DNA of 39,271 nucleotides from Pantoea septica (GCF_002095575.1 NZ_MLJJ01000038.1:1-39271), one strand, 5' to 3'. Numbered from the stretch's first letter, positions 15,724 through 24,654 are shown. The notes: a model not told the origin generated them from the sequence alone. Numbers and translations: made by a program.

Positions 15724-17436
15724 CTAAGGCTGCTTCACCGCCCAGCCTTTACGCTTGCTGGTTTTGCCAATGCCCGGATTAAAGGTATTGGTAGGATCGA
15801 GCCGACGATAGAATTCCGCCAGCTGCGGCTTCGCCCGATAAAGATGGCCGACGTTATGCTCCGCCGGATACTCTGCGCCGCGCGCCTCTAAAAGCGCCAG
15901 CATTTGCTCCTTCAGCGCATGCGCGTCCACCCCTTTTTTCACAATGTAATCCTGATGAAAAACGTGGCAGAAAAAGTGGCCGTAATAGAGGCGATGGCTC
16001 AGCGACTGGGTAATTTCCGGCGGCAGGGTTTCAAACCAGTCGCGATCGTTGCGTCGCAGCGCGATATCGAGCGCCAGAATATCCTCTACCTCGTCGGCGT
16101 GCACCGCGTGATAGCGCACCGCCGCGCCCGCCGCGGCGAAACGATGCAGAAAGGCGTGCGCGCCCTCTTTGCCTTCGCACTCGAAAAACGCGCCGCCGCC
16201 TTCGCGGAAATACTCTTTCAGATAGTCGCGCGCCTCGTCGACGCCCGCGCCGGACATCTTCAGCAGCAGGTGATGCGCGTATTTATCGCGATACTGCTTC
16301 ATGCGCTTCGGCAGATGCGCCGGAAAGAGGGCGCTGACGCGCTGCAGCAGGCGATCGGTCAGGTGCGGCTTAACGAAGCTCAGCTTCGCCAGCCAGGCGT
16401 CAACGCGGCCCTTCAGCGTGAAAAACAGCGGCATCTTGTCGGTGCCGAGCTTGTCGATCATCAGAAAGGTATCTTTGCCGTAGACTTCGGCAATGTCGTA
16501 AATATCGCGATGCATATATTCGCCCGCCACCGGCAGATGGGTGAAGTGGGCGAGAATATGGCGGCGAATATCGCTCAGCACCGCCGGATCGTTGGTGCCG
16601 ATATAGAACACCTGCTGCTGCGGTTCGCTGGGGAAGGTATCCAGCCGCACGGCGAATACCGCCAGCTTGCCCGCGCAGCCGGAGGCTTCAAATAGCCGAC
16701 GCGCATCGGCGTTGAAGCGCGCCGGCGTATCGGCGTCAACGTGCCGCACGCGGTCGGCATAGTCGGGGTCGGAGGCGTGGCGTCCGTCGTGCTGCACATC
16801 TTCCGCTCGCCAGCGCTCATCGTCCAGACGGCCGAGCATCTCTTCCGGCGACGCGCCGAGATCGATGCCGAGATGGTTCACCAGCTTCAGCTTGCCCTGC
16901 TCGTCCACCTGGGCGAACAGCGCCATCTCGCTGTAGGCCGGGCCGCGTTTGATCAGCGAACCGCCGGAGTTATTGCAGACGCCGCCCAGCACCGAGGCGC
17001 CGATGCAGGAGGAGCCGATCACCGAATGGGGCTCGCGGTTAAGCGGCTTCAGCGTTTTCTCCAGCTGATAAAGGGTGCTGCCGGGAAAGGCGAGCACCTG
17101 TTTGCCGTCGTCGATCAGCTGCAGCTTATCGAGACGCCGCGTGCTGATAATCACCACCGGCCGATCGTAGTCGTTGCCGCTGGGCGTCGATCCCTCCGTC
17201 AGACCGGTATTGGCCGCCTGCATCAGGATAATGGCGTCGGCGCTGACCAGGGTCTGCAGCACGCGCCACAGCTCCAGCAGGGTGCCGGGAAAGACCACCG
17301 CCAGCGCCTCGCCTTCGCCGGAGCGAAAGCCTTTGCGGTAGCGCGCGGTCTGCTCCTGATCGGTAAGCAGGTGGGAGGCGCCAACGTGGCGGCGCAGATC
17401 GGAGAGTAAAGCGGAATGAGACGCTGGATGGATCAT
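15724..17436 (-). CDS. dld: Quinone-dependent D-lactate dehydrogenase
   Basis: A 570-residue peripheral inner-membrane flavoprotein that oxidises D-lactate to pyruvate and passes electrons to quinone. It matches E. coli Dld over its full length. The FAD-binding (PCMH) domain contains MQAANTGLTEGSTP and HSVIGSSCIGASVLGGVCNN SGG; the membrane-binding cap domain contains VAGEYMHRDIYDIAEVYGKD; and the C-terminus has YYGHFFCHVFHQDYIVKKG and PGIGKTSKRK. An upstream ATG at 17454 is in frame without a Shine-Dalgarno, whereas the ATG at 17436 follows AAGGGAG and is chosen. It is divergent from bglX, as in E. coli, across a 157-bp shared promoter region. Confidence 0.95.
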   Translation of the reverse strand: MIHPASHSALLSDLRRHVGASHLLTDQEQTARYRKGFRSGEGEALAVVFPGTLLELWRVLQTLVSADAIILMQAANTGLTEGSTPSGNDYDRPVVIISTRRLDKLQLIDDGKQVLAFPGSTLYQLEKTLKPLNREPHSVIGSSCIGASVLGGVCNNSGGSLIKRGPAYSEMALFAQVDEQGKLKLVNHLGIDLGASPEEMLGRLDDERWRAEDVQHDGRHASDPDYADRVRHVDADTPARFNADARRLFEASGCAGKLAVFAVRLDTFPSEPQQQVFYIGTNDPAVLSDIRRHILAHFTHLPVAGEYMHRDIYDIAEVYGKDTFLMIDKLGTDKMPLFFTLKGRVDAWLAKLSFVKPHLTDRLLQRVSALFPAHLPKRMKQYRDKYAHHLLLKMSGAGVDEARDYLKEYFREGGGAFFECEGKEGAHAFLHRFAAAGAAVRYHAVHADEVEDILALDIALRRNDRDWFETLPPEITQSLSHRLYYGHFFCHVFHQDYIVKKGVDAHALKEQMLALLEARGAEYPAEHNVGHLYRAKPQLAEFYRRLDPTNTFNPGIGKTSKRKGWAVKQP

Positions 17437-17593
17437 GTGCAACTCCCTTGTCATTACATGGCGCCATTACTGTAGCACGTCAGGGAAAACCACGGCGCAG
17501 TGTGACGCTGACGGCTACCTGCTATCCTCAACTTGTGGCACACTGCCGCCTGTTTATTCGATATTGCGCAGTTACTTAAGAGAACCCGACCTG

Positions 17594-19891
17594 ATGAAAT
17601 GGATTTACTCTGTTAGTCTCGCTGTCTCACTCGCTCTGCAACCCGCGCTGGCCGACGAGCTGACGGGACCGCATCCCATGAACGCGCAGGCGCGCGACGC
17701 TTTCGTTAATCAACTCCTGACCAAAATGACGCTGGACGAAAAAATCGGCCAGCTCAGGCTGATCAGCGTGGGGCCTGACACCCCGAAAACGGCGGTTCGC
17801 GACATGATACAGAAAGGTCAGGTCGGCGCGATTTTCAATACCGTGACGCGTCAGGACATTCGCGCCATGCAGGATCAGGTGATGCAGCTCAACCGCCTGA
17901 AAATTCCTCTGTTTTTCGCCTATGACGTGGTGCACGGCCAGCGCACCATTTTCCCTATCCCGCTGGGGCTCGCCGCCAGCTGGGATCTCGACGCCGTCAG
18001 CGAGGTCGGACGCGTCTCGGCCTATGAAGCCGCCGACGACGGGCTGAACATGACCTGGGCGCCGATGGTCGACGTCAGCCGCGAACCGCGCTGGGGCCGC
18101 ATCTCCGAAGGGTTCGGCGAAGACACCTGGCTCACCTCGCAAATGGGCAGCACCATGGTGAAGGCGATGCAGGGCAAAAGTCCCGCCGATCGCTATGCGG
18201 TCATGACCAGCGTCAAACACTTCGCCGCCTATGGCGGCATCGAAGGCGGACGCGACTACAACACCGTGGACATGAGCTCGCAGCGCCTGTTCCAGGACTA
18301 TCTGCCCCCTTATAAAGCCTCGCTCGACGCCGGCAGCGGCGGCGTCATGGTGGCGCTTAACTCGCTTAACGGCGTGCCCGCCACCGCCGACGGCTGGCTG
18401 CTGAAAACGGTGCTGCGCGACCAGTGGAAATTCAAAGGCATCACCATCAGCGACCACGGCGCCATTAAAGAGCTGCTCAAGCACGGCGTGGCGACCGATC
18501 CCGAGGATGCGGTGCGCGTCGCCCTGAAGTCGGGTATCGACATGAGCATGAGCGACGAGTATTACAGCAAATATCTGCCGGGCCTGGTGAAGCGCGGCGC
18601 GGTGAGCATGGCGGAGATCGATGACGCGGCGCGCCATGTGCTGAACGTGAAATATGATATGGGGCTGTTCAACGATCCTTATAGCCATCTCGGTCCGAAA
18701 GAGAGCGATCCGCAGGATACCAACGCCGAAAGCCGCCTGCACCGCGCCGAAGCGCGCGACGTGGCGCGCAAGAGCATCGTTCTGCTGAAAAACCGGCGCG
18801 AAACCCTGCCGCTGAAGCGCGCCGGCACCATTGCGCTGATTGGGCCGCTGGCGGATAGCCAGCGCGACATTATGGGCAGCTGGTCGGCAGCGGGCGTGGC
18901 GAAGCAGTCGGTGAGCCTGCTGCAGGGCATGCGTAACGCCACCGCGGGCAAAGCGACGCTGCTCTATGCGAAAGGCGCCAACATCAGCGACAACAAAGGC
19001 ATTCAGGACTTCCTCAACCTCTATGAGCAGGCGGTGTCGGTGGACGCGCGCTCGCCGCAGGCGCTGATTGACGAGGCGGTCGAAAAGGCGAAGCAGGCGG
19101 ACGTGGTAGTCGCGGCGGTCGGCGAAGCGCAGGGGATGGCGCATGAGGCCTCCAGCCGCAGCGAGCTTGCCATTCCAGCCAGCCAGCAGAAGCTGCTGGC
19201 GGCGCTGAAGGCCACCGGCAAACCGCTGGTGATCGTGCTGATGAACGGCCGACCACTGACGCTGGTCAATGAGGATCGCATGGCGGACGCGCTGCTGGAA
19301 ACCTGGTTCAGCGGCACGGAAGGCGGCAACGCCATCGCCGACGTGCTGTTCGGCGACTACAATCCGTCCGGCAAGCTGCCGATCACCTTCCCGCGCTCGG
19401 TGGGGCAGATCCCGCTCTACTACAACCATCTGCCGACCGGCCGTCCTTACAACTTCGCCAAGCCGAACAAATACACCTCGCACTACTATGATTCGGTGAA
19501 CGGCCCGCTCTATCCGTTTGGCTACGGGCTGAGCTATACCCGCTTCAGCGTCTCGCCGGTGAAAATGTCGGCGGCCACGATGCCGCGCAACGGCACGGTC
19601 GAGGCGAGCGTGACGGTGACCAATACCGGCGACCGCGACGGCGCGACGGTGGTGCAGATGTACCTGAACGATCCGGTCGCCTCGATCAGCCGTCCGGTGC
19701 GCGAGCTGCGCGGCTTTAAGCGGATTATGCTTAAAGCAGGCGAATCGCAGACGGTCAGCTTTAAGATTGACGTGGACGCGCTAAAGTTCTGGAACCAGCA
19801 GATGCAGCAGGTAGCGGAGCCAGGCAAGGTCAATGTGATGATCGGGCTGGATTCGGTACGCACCCAGAACGCGCAGTTCGACTATCTCTGA
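17594..19891 (+). CDS. bglX: Periplasmic beta-glucosidase BglX (GH3)
   Basis: A 765-residue GH3 beta-glucosidase, identical in length to E. coli BglX. A signal peptide of about 20 residues (MKWIYSVSLAVSLALQPALA) sends it to the periplasm. The GH3 TIM barrel comes first, with nucleophile Asp287 in ITISDHGAIKEL. An alpha/beta sandwich domain follows (SIVLLKN, GSWSAAG, EAQGMAHEASSRS), then the C-terminal fibronectin III-like domain (VTNTGDRDGATVVQMYLND). It cleaves terminal beta-glucosyl residues from oligosaccharides. The frame is open upstream to 17435, but the ATG at 17594 begins the signal peptide. A strong GC hairpin follows its stop. In E. coli osmF is the next gene; here a 7-kb insert separates them. 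Confidence 0.96.
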   Translation: MKWIYSVSLAVSLALQPALADELTGPHPMNAQARDAFVNQLLTKMTLDEKIGQLRLISVGPDTPKTAVRDMIQKGQVGAIFNTVTRQDIRAMQDQVMQLNRLKIPLFFAYDVVHGQRTIFPIPLGLAASWDLDAVSEVGRVSAYEAADDGLNMTWAPMVDVSREPRWGRISEGFGEDTWLTSQMGSTMVKAMQGKSPADRYAVMTSVKHFAAYGGIEGGRDYNTVDMSSQRLFQDYLPPYKASLDAGSGGVMVALNSLNGVPATADGWLLKTVLRDQWKFKGITISDHGAIKELLKHGVATDPEDAVRVALKSGIDMSMSDEYYSKYLPGLVKRGAVSMAEIDDAARHVLNVKYDMGLFNDPYSHLGPKESDPQDTNAESRLHRAEARDVARKSIVLLKNRRETLPLKRAGTIALIGPLADSQRDIMGSWSAAGVAKQSVSLLQGMRNATAGKATLLYAKGANISDNKGIQDFLNLYEQAVSVDARSPQALIDEAVEKAKQADVVVAAVGEAQGMAHEASSRSELAIPASQQKLLAALKATGKPLVIVLMNGRPLTLVNEDRMADALLETWFSGTEGGNAIADVLFGDYNPSGKLPITFPRSVGQIPLYYNHLPTGRPYNFAKPNKYTSHYYDSVNGPLYPFGYGLSYTRFSVSPVKMSAATMPRNGTVEASVTVTNTGDRDGATVVQMYLNDPVASISRPVRELRGFKRIMLKAGESQTVSFKIDVDALKFWNQQMQQVAEPGKVNVMIGLDSVRTQNAQFDYL

Positions 19892-19903
19892 CGCTGTACG
19901 ATA

Positions 19904-19935
19904 CGCTGCTCCCGGCTTTGCGGCCGGGAGCAGCG
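19904..19935 (+). terminator. Strong GC hairpin after bglX
   Basis: CGCTGCTCCCGGC (19904-19916) pairs with GCCGGGAGCAGCG (19923-19935): 13 bp perfect with a 6-nt loop, beginning 12 nt after the stop. There is no U-tract, so termination may be inefficient or Rho-aided. It lies 25 nt before the next gene. Confidence 0.6.
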
Positions 19936-19960
19936 AGCACACCAGGCCAACCGCAACCTA

Positions 19961-20834
19961 ATGAACAGCATTCGCAACCGTATCCAGAACCAGGTTTTTC
20001 GCGTTAACGGCCTGGCGCTTAATGAGTTCGATATCTCGCAGCCGCCCGGCGATCCCGGCCTGTTCGGCCCCGACAGCGTGATCTGGCGCGTGCACGGCGA
20101 CTTTCCCGCCATGCTGTGCGGCGGCATCAGCGCGTTGCTGTTACAGATGCTGCATCCTTCCGCGCTGGCGGGGGTCTGGGATCACTCCAACTTCCGCCAG
20201 GATATGATGGGCCGCCTGCGGCGCACCAGCCAGTTCATCGCCGTGACCACCTTCGGCAATCGTCACGACGCCCGACTGCTGATTGAGCGCATTAAAAAAC
20301 ATCCATCTGCGCGTCAGCGGCGTCGACAATTACGGCCAGCCCTACGCCGCCAGCGACCCGCGTCTCCTCACCTGGGTGCACGTCGCCGAAACCAGCGCTT
20401 TTCTCGCCGCTCATCTGCGCTTTAAAAATCCGCAGCTCAGCCTGGCGGAGCAGGATCGCTACTACCAGGAAGCGGCGCTGATCGCCGAAGCGCTGGGGGC
20501 CACCGGCGTGCCGAAAAGCGTCGAGGCGGTGGGGCGATACCTGCAGGATATGCGCGGCGAGCTGCGCTATGACGAGCGCACCGCCGAGGTGACGCGCCTG
20601 CTGCGCGAGGCGCCTGCGCCAGGCTGGCAGGCGAAGCCGGCGATGAAAGTGATGCTGAATTCGGGCATGGCGCTGCTCCCCGGCTGGGCGCAGCAGATGT
20701 CCGGCTATCGCTTTAGCCCGCTGTCGCGCGCGCTGCTCGACGCCGAGATGCGGCTGCTGGCGAAAACCTTGCGCTGGTCGATCACGCGCGGCGCATACCA
20801 TCGCGCCATGCTGCGTATGGGACGCCAGCCTTAA
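19961..20834 (+). pseudogene. MpaB/rubber-oxygenase family (DUF2236) gene, frameshifted
   Basis: Two overlapping frames encode the halves of one oxygenase-like protein. The first half (from ATG 19961) carries IWRVHGDFPAML and LQMLHPSALAGVWDHS and reaches LLIERIK. The second half continues as NIHLRVSGVDNYGQPYAASD, then LLTWVHVAETSAF, to a stop at 20834. The switch falls at a run of six A residues (20294-20299); five A would rejoin the frames as ERIKNIHLRV and give about 290 residues, normal for this family. These proteins resemble the fungal MpaB and latex-clearing-type haem oxygenases; bacterial members are largely uncharacterised. Downstream of the break the first frame turns into Arg-rich nonsense. 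It may be a real inactivating mutation or a sequencing error. Ribosome binding upstream of the ATG is weak. Confidence 0.85.
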
Positions 20835-20876
20835 CGCCTTCTTAACCTTTTCCGCACGCCGGTCTGCCGACGCTGT

Positions 20877-20900
20877 GCCGCCGCTTAACAGCGCGGCGGC
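20877..20900. other. GC inverted repeat between convergent genes
   Basis: GCCGCCGC (20877-20884) and GCGGCGGC (20893-20900) form an 8-bp stem with loop TTAACAGC, between the stops of the MpaB-like gene and the minus-strand small membrane protein gene. There is no U-tract. It could act as a shared 3' end. Confidence 0.4.
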
Positions 20901-20918
20901 AGGAAAGATAACCGAAGA

Positions 20919-21209
20919 TTAACGATGAAATTCGTCGTGCGGCCGAATATAGCTGCGCGGCGCGCGCGCCTGTCGCCGCTGCGCCGTCCGACGCTGCTGC
21001 AGGCGGTGCGCCGCCAGGCCCAGACCGGCGCCGATGGCGGCCAGCGACAGCAGGCCGGAGACGAGATCGGCAGGCAGCAGGATAAGCGTCGCCAGGCCGA
21101 CCGCTATCAGCGTGGTCGCCAGCGTAAGCGTGGTGTAGCGATAAAGAAGCCAGAGAAAAAGCGCGAGAACCACCAGCTCGCGCCAGGCGAAATCGGTAAC
21201 GGACTGCAT
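20919..21209 (-). CDS. Small inner-membrane protein, unknown
   Basis: A 96-residue product I do not recognise. After a short N-terminus (MQSVTDFAWRELVV) come two or three hydrophobic segments: LVVLALFLWLLYRYTTL, then LATTLIAVGLATLILLPADL, then GLLSLAAIGAGLGLAAH. A strongly basic tail follows (RLQQRRTAQRRQARAPR), which should face the cytoplasm. GGAGG lies 6 nt before the ATG at 21209 and 3 nt before an adjacent ATG at 21212; the first spacing is better. The frame is open further upstream without another good site. It is single on its strand, convergent with the MpaB-like gene and divergent from the SUFU gene. Confidence 0.6.
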   Translation of the reverse strand: MQSVTDFAWRELVVLALFLWLLYRYTTLTLATTLIAVGLATLILLPADLVSGLLSLAAIGAGLGLAAHRLQQRRTAQRRQARAPRSYIRPHDEFHR

Positions 21210-21474
21210 CATGCGCCTCCGATAAAAAGGGTAGCTCGACCTTAGCACGCGGCTGCGCCTCAGAAACGCGAATAGACTTTCACCATCCGGGCTGCTCACT
21301 CTTTAGCGGCGTTGCGCTTTTCCGCGCCGCGCCGCGTTATCCGCTTTACTTTTGCTTACCCTTGCGCAGGCGCATTGCGCCGACTTTGAGAGTTTTACCC
21401 TTGTCTCACGTGGCAGCAGTGGGGATCCTGCTCTAATCTCGGGGAAATGGATCCCTAAGCTTTGTCGAGGCGCT

Positions 21475-22584
21475 ATGACTTACCAACCTCTGATTGCTGA
21501 GGTCCACAATCAGCAACATACACTGACGGCGATTGTCGAACAGGATGAGCGCACCGCTTACTTCTACATCTGGCCGACGGATCTCTTCCGCAGCCAGTAT
21601 GCGGTGCGCGGCTGCTGGCTGCGCAATCTGCTGCCGGCGCCGGCGCAGGAAGATCGCGCGGCGATGGAGCAGGGCATCGCGCCGCTGCTCAGCGCCGAGT
21701 ATTGCCGCACGCTGGAGGCGGAGCCGCCGCTCGATCCGGCGGGCCTGCAGGTGCTGTGGGAGCCGAGCGACGACGGCGCGGCGCTGTGGTATTACGGCCA
21801 GCTGCTGGCGGTGATCCCCGGCTGGAGCCTCTACCAGGATAAACAGGTCAGCTTCTCTGCCGGCTGCATCAAAAAAAACCGGCTGACCGCGCCGCTCGGC
21901 TCCGCCTCCACCAACGACTACTACGCGCGCGCGGAGCATCAGCGTCAGTTCTGGCGCGACTGGCACGACGGCAACGAGTGGGATCGGGTGCAGCAGGCGC
22001 TGCTGCAGCGCTATCAGGCGCAGTTCGGCGAGTCGGTGAAGTATTACGCCATCGATCAGGGCAGCTGGCCGCCGATGGCGATCTCCCAGCACTGGCACCA
22101 GGGCGTGTGGTATTTTCTCACGCTCGGCATGAGCATTCGCCCGATGCCCCAGGTCGACTATCTGTTCGACGAACTGGCGCCGCAGTATCGCCGCGTTGAG
22201 CTGGCGATGGCGGTGGATGGCGAAGTGATGACCGAAGGCAATGCGGTGCAGATGGCGAGCGCGCTGGCGGAGTTTGCCCATCTGCCCTGGGCGCGCCTCA
22301 CCTGGCTGGGCGAAGGCCATACGCTGGCGTCGGAAGTGGCGCCGGTCGGCTTTGAAAGCTTTCTGCTGGCCAACGCGCTGGCGGACGACAGCGCGCAGTT
22401 TAACCTGCCGAAGCGCGACGGCGATCGGCCTAATCTGCTGTGGGCGACGCCGATCACCGAAGCGGAGCGCCTGTTCGCGCAGGCGGATGAGCTGGGCGGT
22501 CAGCAGCTGGCGGATCTGCTGATGGCGGCGGGCAATAACCATATCTTCCGTCCGCGCCAGCAGGTAGTGGAAAGCGAAATCTGA
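21475..22584 (+). CDS. Suppressor-of-fused (SUFU) domain protein
   Basis: A 369-residue soluble protein with the bacterial SUFU-like fold. The recognisable part is the central region FGESVKYYAIDQGSWPPMAI, then WYFLTLGMSIRPMP, followed by RRVELAMAV and the PVGFESFLLA segment. In animals this fold regulates Hedgehog signalling; bacterial homologues often sit near polymorphic toxins as immunity-type proteins, but many are isolated housekeeping-like genes. No toxin gene is visible nearby, so that role is not claimed. An N-terminal domain of about 180 residues (YQPLIAEVHNQQHTL onward) has no assignment. The frame is open from 21352, but the ATG at 21475 follows GAGG and is chosen. A GC hairpin follows the stop. 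Confidence 0.72.
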   Translation: MTYQPLIAEVHNQQHTLTAIVEQDERTAYFYIWPTDLFRSQYAVRGCWLRNLLPAPAQEDRAAMEQGIAPLLSAEYCRTLEAEPPLDPAGLQVLWEPSDDGAALWYYGQLLAVIPGWSLYQDKQVSFSAGCIKKNRLTAPLGSASTNDYYARAEHQRQFWRDWHDGNEWDRVQQALLQRYQAQFGESVKYYAIDQGSWPPMAISQHWHQGVWYFLTLGMSIRPMPQVDYLFDELAPQYRRVELAMAVDGEVMTEGNAVQMASALAEFAHLPWARLTWLGEGHTLASEVAPVGFESFLLANALADDSAQFNLPKRDGDRPNLLWATPITEAERLFAQADELGGQQLADLLMAAGNNHIFRPRQQVVESEI

Positions 22585-22587
22585 CGG

Positions 22588-22613
22588 CAGCGCGCTGTTT
22601 GCCCAGCGCGCTG
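22588..22613 (+). terminator. Hairpin directly after the SUFU gene
   Basis: Two copies of the self-complementary 10-mer CAGCGCGCTG (22588-22597 and 22604-22613) flank TTTGCC. They start 3 nt after the stop codon. There is no U-tract, so termination is uncertain. Confidence 0.45.
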
Positions 22614-22679
22614 GCAAGTCGTTAGTGACTAAATAATCACCTCTCTCAACGAGTTGTTAAATTTGTGATCTCGCGCGCC

Positions 22680-22706
22680 TCAAGTTACCTGCTGCTGCGC
22701 CGTTAA
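22680..22706 (+). promoter_or_regulatory. Sigma-28 (FliA) promoter of the chemoreceptor gene
   Basis: TCAAGTTA (22680-22687) and GCCGTTAA (22699-22706) are separated by exactly 11 bases. They differ from the flagellar sigma-28 consensus TAAAGTTT-N11-GCCGATAA at two and one positions respectively. It lies 42 nt before the MCP start codon, a normal distance, and places the receptor in the late flagellar/chemotaxis regulon. Confidence 0.85.
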
Positions 22707-22748
22707 CCCTGATCAGGCAATCGCGCCGTTTCTGCCAGGGGAAAGCAG

Positions 22749-24644
22749 ATGCTAAAAACAACTCAGTCCCGCTTTACTGCGGTTCTTGTACTCTTTTTTC
22801 TCGTTCTGATGCTCATCACCGTAGTGGTCATTAAGCAATTTATCGCGCCGCAGCTGACCGCCAATCAGAGCCAGCTGGTGCGCTACCAGGTTGACGCGCT
22901 GGCGACCGGCATCGTGGAACAGATGAACCGCGTGCAGGCGCAGCAGCGCGCCATCACCGAAGCCGCGAGCGTAATGGAGAGTCCCGCCATCGACCAGCTG
23001 CTGCCGGCGCTGGTGAACCAGTATCAGGACAGCAACGTCTTTGGCGGCGGCATCTGGCCGCTGCCCAACCGTCGCGATCCGGCGAAAGAGAAAGACAGCA
23101 GCTTCTTCGCGCGCAACGCCAGCAACCAGCTGCAGGTCAACACCTACTGGAACTCCGACGCCGCCGACAAATATTGGGAGCAACCCTGGTACAAAGACGG
23201 TATGGCCGCACCGAAAGGGCAGTGCGCCTGGGCGAAAGCCTATCAGGATGCCGCCAGCCCGCAGCCGCGCACCAACTGCGCCATGGCGATCTATCGCGAC
23301 GGCACCGTCTGGGGCGTCGCCACCATCGACGTCACCCTCGGCTTTTTCAACCATCTGGCGAAAGAGATGGGCGACGCCATTCAGGGGCGTGTGCTGATCG
23401 TCGAGGCCGACGGCAAAGTCGTGGGCAACGCTGCGCTGGTAGACGGCACGCCGAAGCTGGAAAACCTGACCGATCTGCAACTGTCGATGGCGGCGCCGCT
23501 GAAAGGTCTGCTGAGCGGCGCGGGCTCGCAGCCGACCGAGACGACCTTTGACGGGGAGGATGGCGAACATACGCTGTTCCTGCAGGCTATTCCGGGCAGC
23601 CCGTGGTATCTGGCCAGCGACGTGCCCACCAGCCTGCTCACCGCGCAGGCGCACAGCATGCTGACGCGTCTCGGCCTGGTGCAGATCCCGCTGGCGATCG
23701 TGCTGCTGCTGGTGCTGCTGGGCTTTATCCGCTCGATGATGCAGCGCCTTAACGTGCTGCATCGCAATATCGACGCGCTGGCGCAGGGCGGAGCCGATCT
23801 GACTCAGCGTTTGCCGACCAGCAATAGCCCGGAGTTCAACGCCGTGGCGCAGAGCTTCAACAACTTTATCGGCTATCTGCAGGGGCTGATGCGTCAGGTC
23901 GGCGACAGCGCGCTGGCGATCACCGCCGCATCGCGCGAAATCGCCAGCGGCAACGCCAACCTCTCGTCACGCACCGAAGATCAGGCCAGCTCGATTGTCG
24001 AAACCGCCGCCTCGATGGAGCAGCTGACCGGCACGGTGCGCCAGAACGCCGACAACGCCACTCACGCCAACCAGCTGGCGGGCAATGCGTCGCAGGTGGC
24101 GGCGCGCGGTACGGAAGTGGTGCGTCAGGTGGTAAGCACCATGGGCGAGATCCATCACTCGTCGCGTAAAGTGGTCGATATCATCAGCGTTATCGACAGC
24201 ATCGCTTTCCAGACCAACATCCTGGCGCTCAACGCCGCGGTAGAAGCGGCGCGGGCAGGCGAGCAGGGCCGCGGCTTCGCGGTGGTCGCCTCTGAAGTGC
24301 GCAACCTGGCGCAGCGTTCGGCCAACTCGGCGCGCGAAATCAAAAAGCTGATCGAAGAGTCGGTGGCCAACATCGACGCCGGCAGCCAGCTGGTGGAGCA
24401 GGCGGGCGAGACCATGGACGAACTGATGCAGGGCGTCAGCAGCGTCACCACGCTGATGAGCGAAATCATGTCCGCCAGCCGCGAGCAGAGCATGGGCATT
24501 GAGCAGGTCAACGTGGCCATTACCCAGCTCGACGGCACGACGCAGCAGAACGCCGCGCTGGTGGAGCAGGTTTCCGCCGCTGCCCAGGCGATGGAAGAGC
24601 AGAGCGTGCAGCTGGAGCAGGTAGTGCAAAGCTTCCGCCTGTAA
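22749..24644 (+). CDS. Methyl-accepting chemotaxis protein with dCache sensor
   Basis: A 631-residue inner-membrane chemoreceptor. TM1 spans about residues 9-33 and TM2 about 308-328, bracketing a 270-residue periplasmic region with dCache-type features (PWYKDGMAAPKGQCAWAKAY, then MAIYRDGTVWGVATIDVTLGF). A HAMP domain follows (about 329-382), then the coiled-coil signalling domain with the conserved hairpin tip near residues 484-525 (IAFQTNILALNAAVEAARAG). The C-terminus ends QSFRL, so the CheR/CheB-tethering NWETF pentapeptide of Tar and Tsr is absent. Adaptation would need help from tethered receptors. The ligand is unknown; dCache sensors often bind amino acids or organic acids. It has its own sigma-28 promoter and intrinsic terminator, hence monocistronic. 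Confidence 0.93.
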   Translation: MLKTTQSRFTAVLVLFFLVLMLITVVVIKQFIAPQLTANQSQLVRYQVDALATGIVEQMNRVQAQQRAITEAASVMESPAIDQLLPALVNQYQDSNVFGGGIWPLPNRRDPAKEKDSSFFARNASNQLQVNTYWNSDAADKYWEQPWYKDGMAAPKGQCAWAKAYQDAASPQPRTNCAMAIYRDGTVWGVATIDVTLGFFNHLAKEMGDAIQGRVLIVEADGKVVGNAALVDGTPKLENLTDLQLSMAAPLKGLLSGAGSQPTETTFDGEDGEHTLFLQAIPGSPWYLASDVPTSLLTAQAHSMLTRLGLVQIPLAIVLLLVLLGFIRSMMQRLNVLHRNIDALAQGGADLTQRLPTSNSPEFNAVAQSFNNFIGYLQGLMRQVGDSALAITAASREIASGNANLSSRTEDQASSIVETAASMEQLTGTVRQNADNATHANQLAGNASQVAARGTEVVRQVVSTMGEIHHSSRKVVDIISVIDSIAFQTNILALNAAVEAARAGEQGRGFAVVASEVRNLAQRSANSAREIKKLIEESVANIDAGSQLVEQAGETMDELMQGVSSVTTLMSEIMSASREQSMGIEQVNVAITQLDGTTQQNAALVEQVSAAAQAMEEQSVQLEQVVQSFRL

Positions 24645-24654
24645 GCGTCACGAA

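Noticed and set aside
17627..19483. A 618-codon open frame on the minus strand inside bglX
   Set aside because: Same shadow effect: BglX is complete in the plus frame and matches E. coli in length. The antisense product is His/Arg/Gln-rich without recognisable motifs.
20288..20302. Programmed frameshifting at the A AAA AAC heptamer in the MpaB-like gene
   Set aside because: The heptamer is out of phase with the incoming frame, and a -1 slip would enter the third, closed frame. Restoring the protein needs +1 (or -2), so an indel explains it better.
21475..22584. SUFU protein as immunity gene of a polymorphic toxin system
   Set aside because: No toxin, Rhs/CdiA fragment, or secretion gene is present in the neighbourhood.
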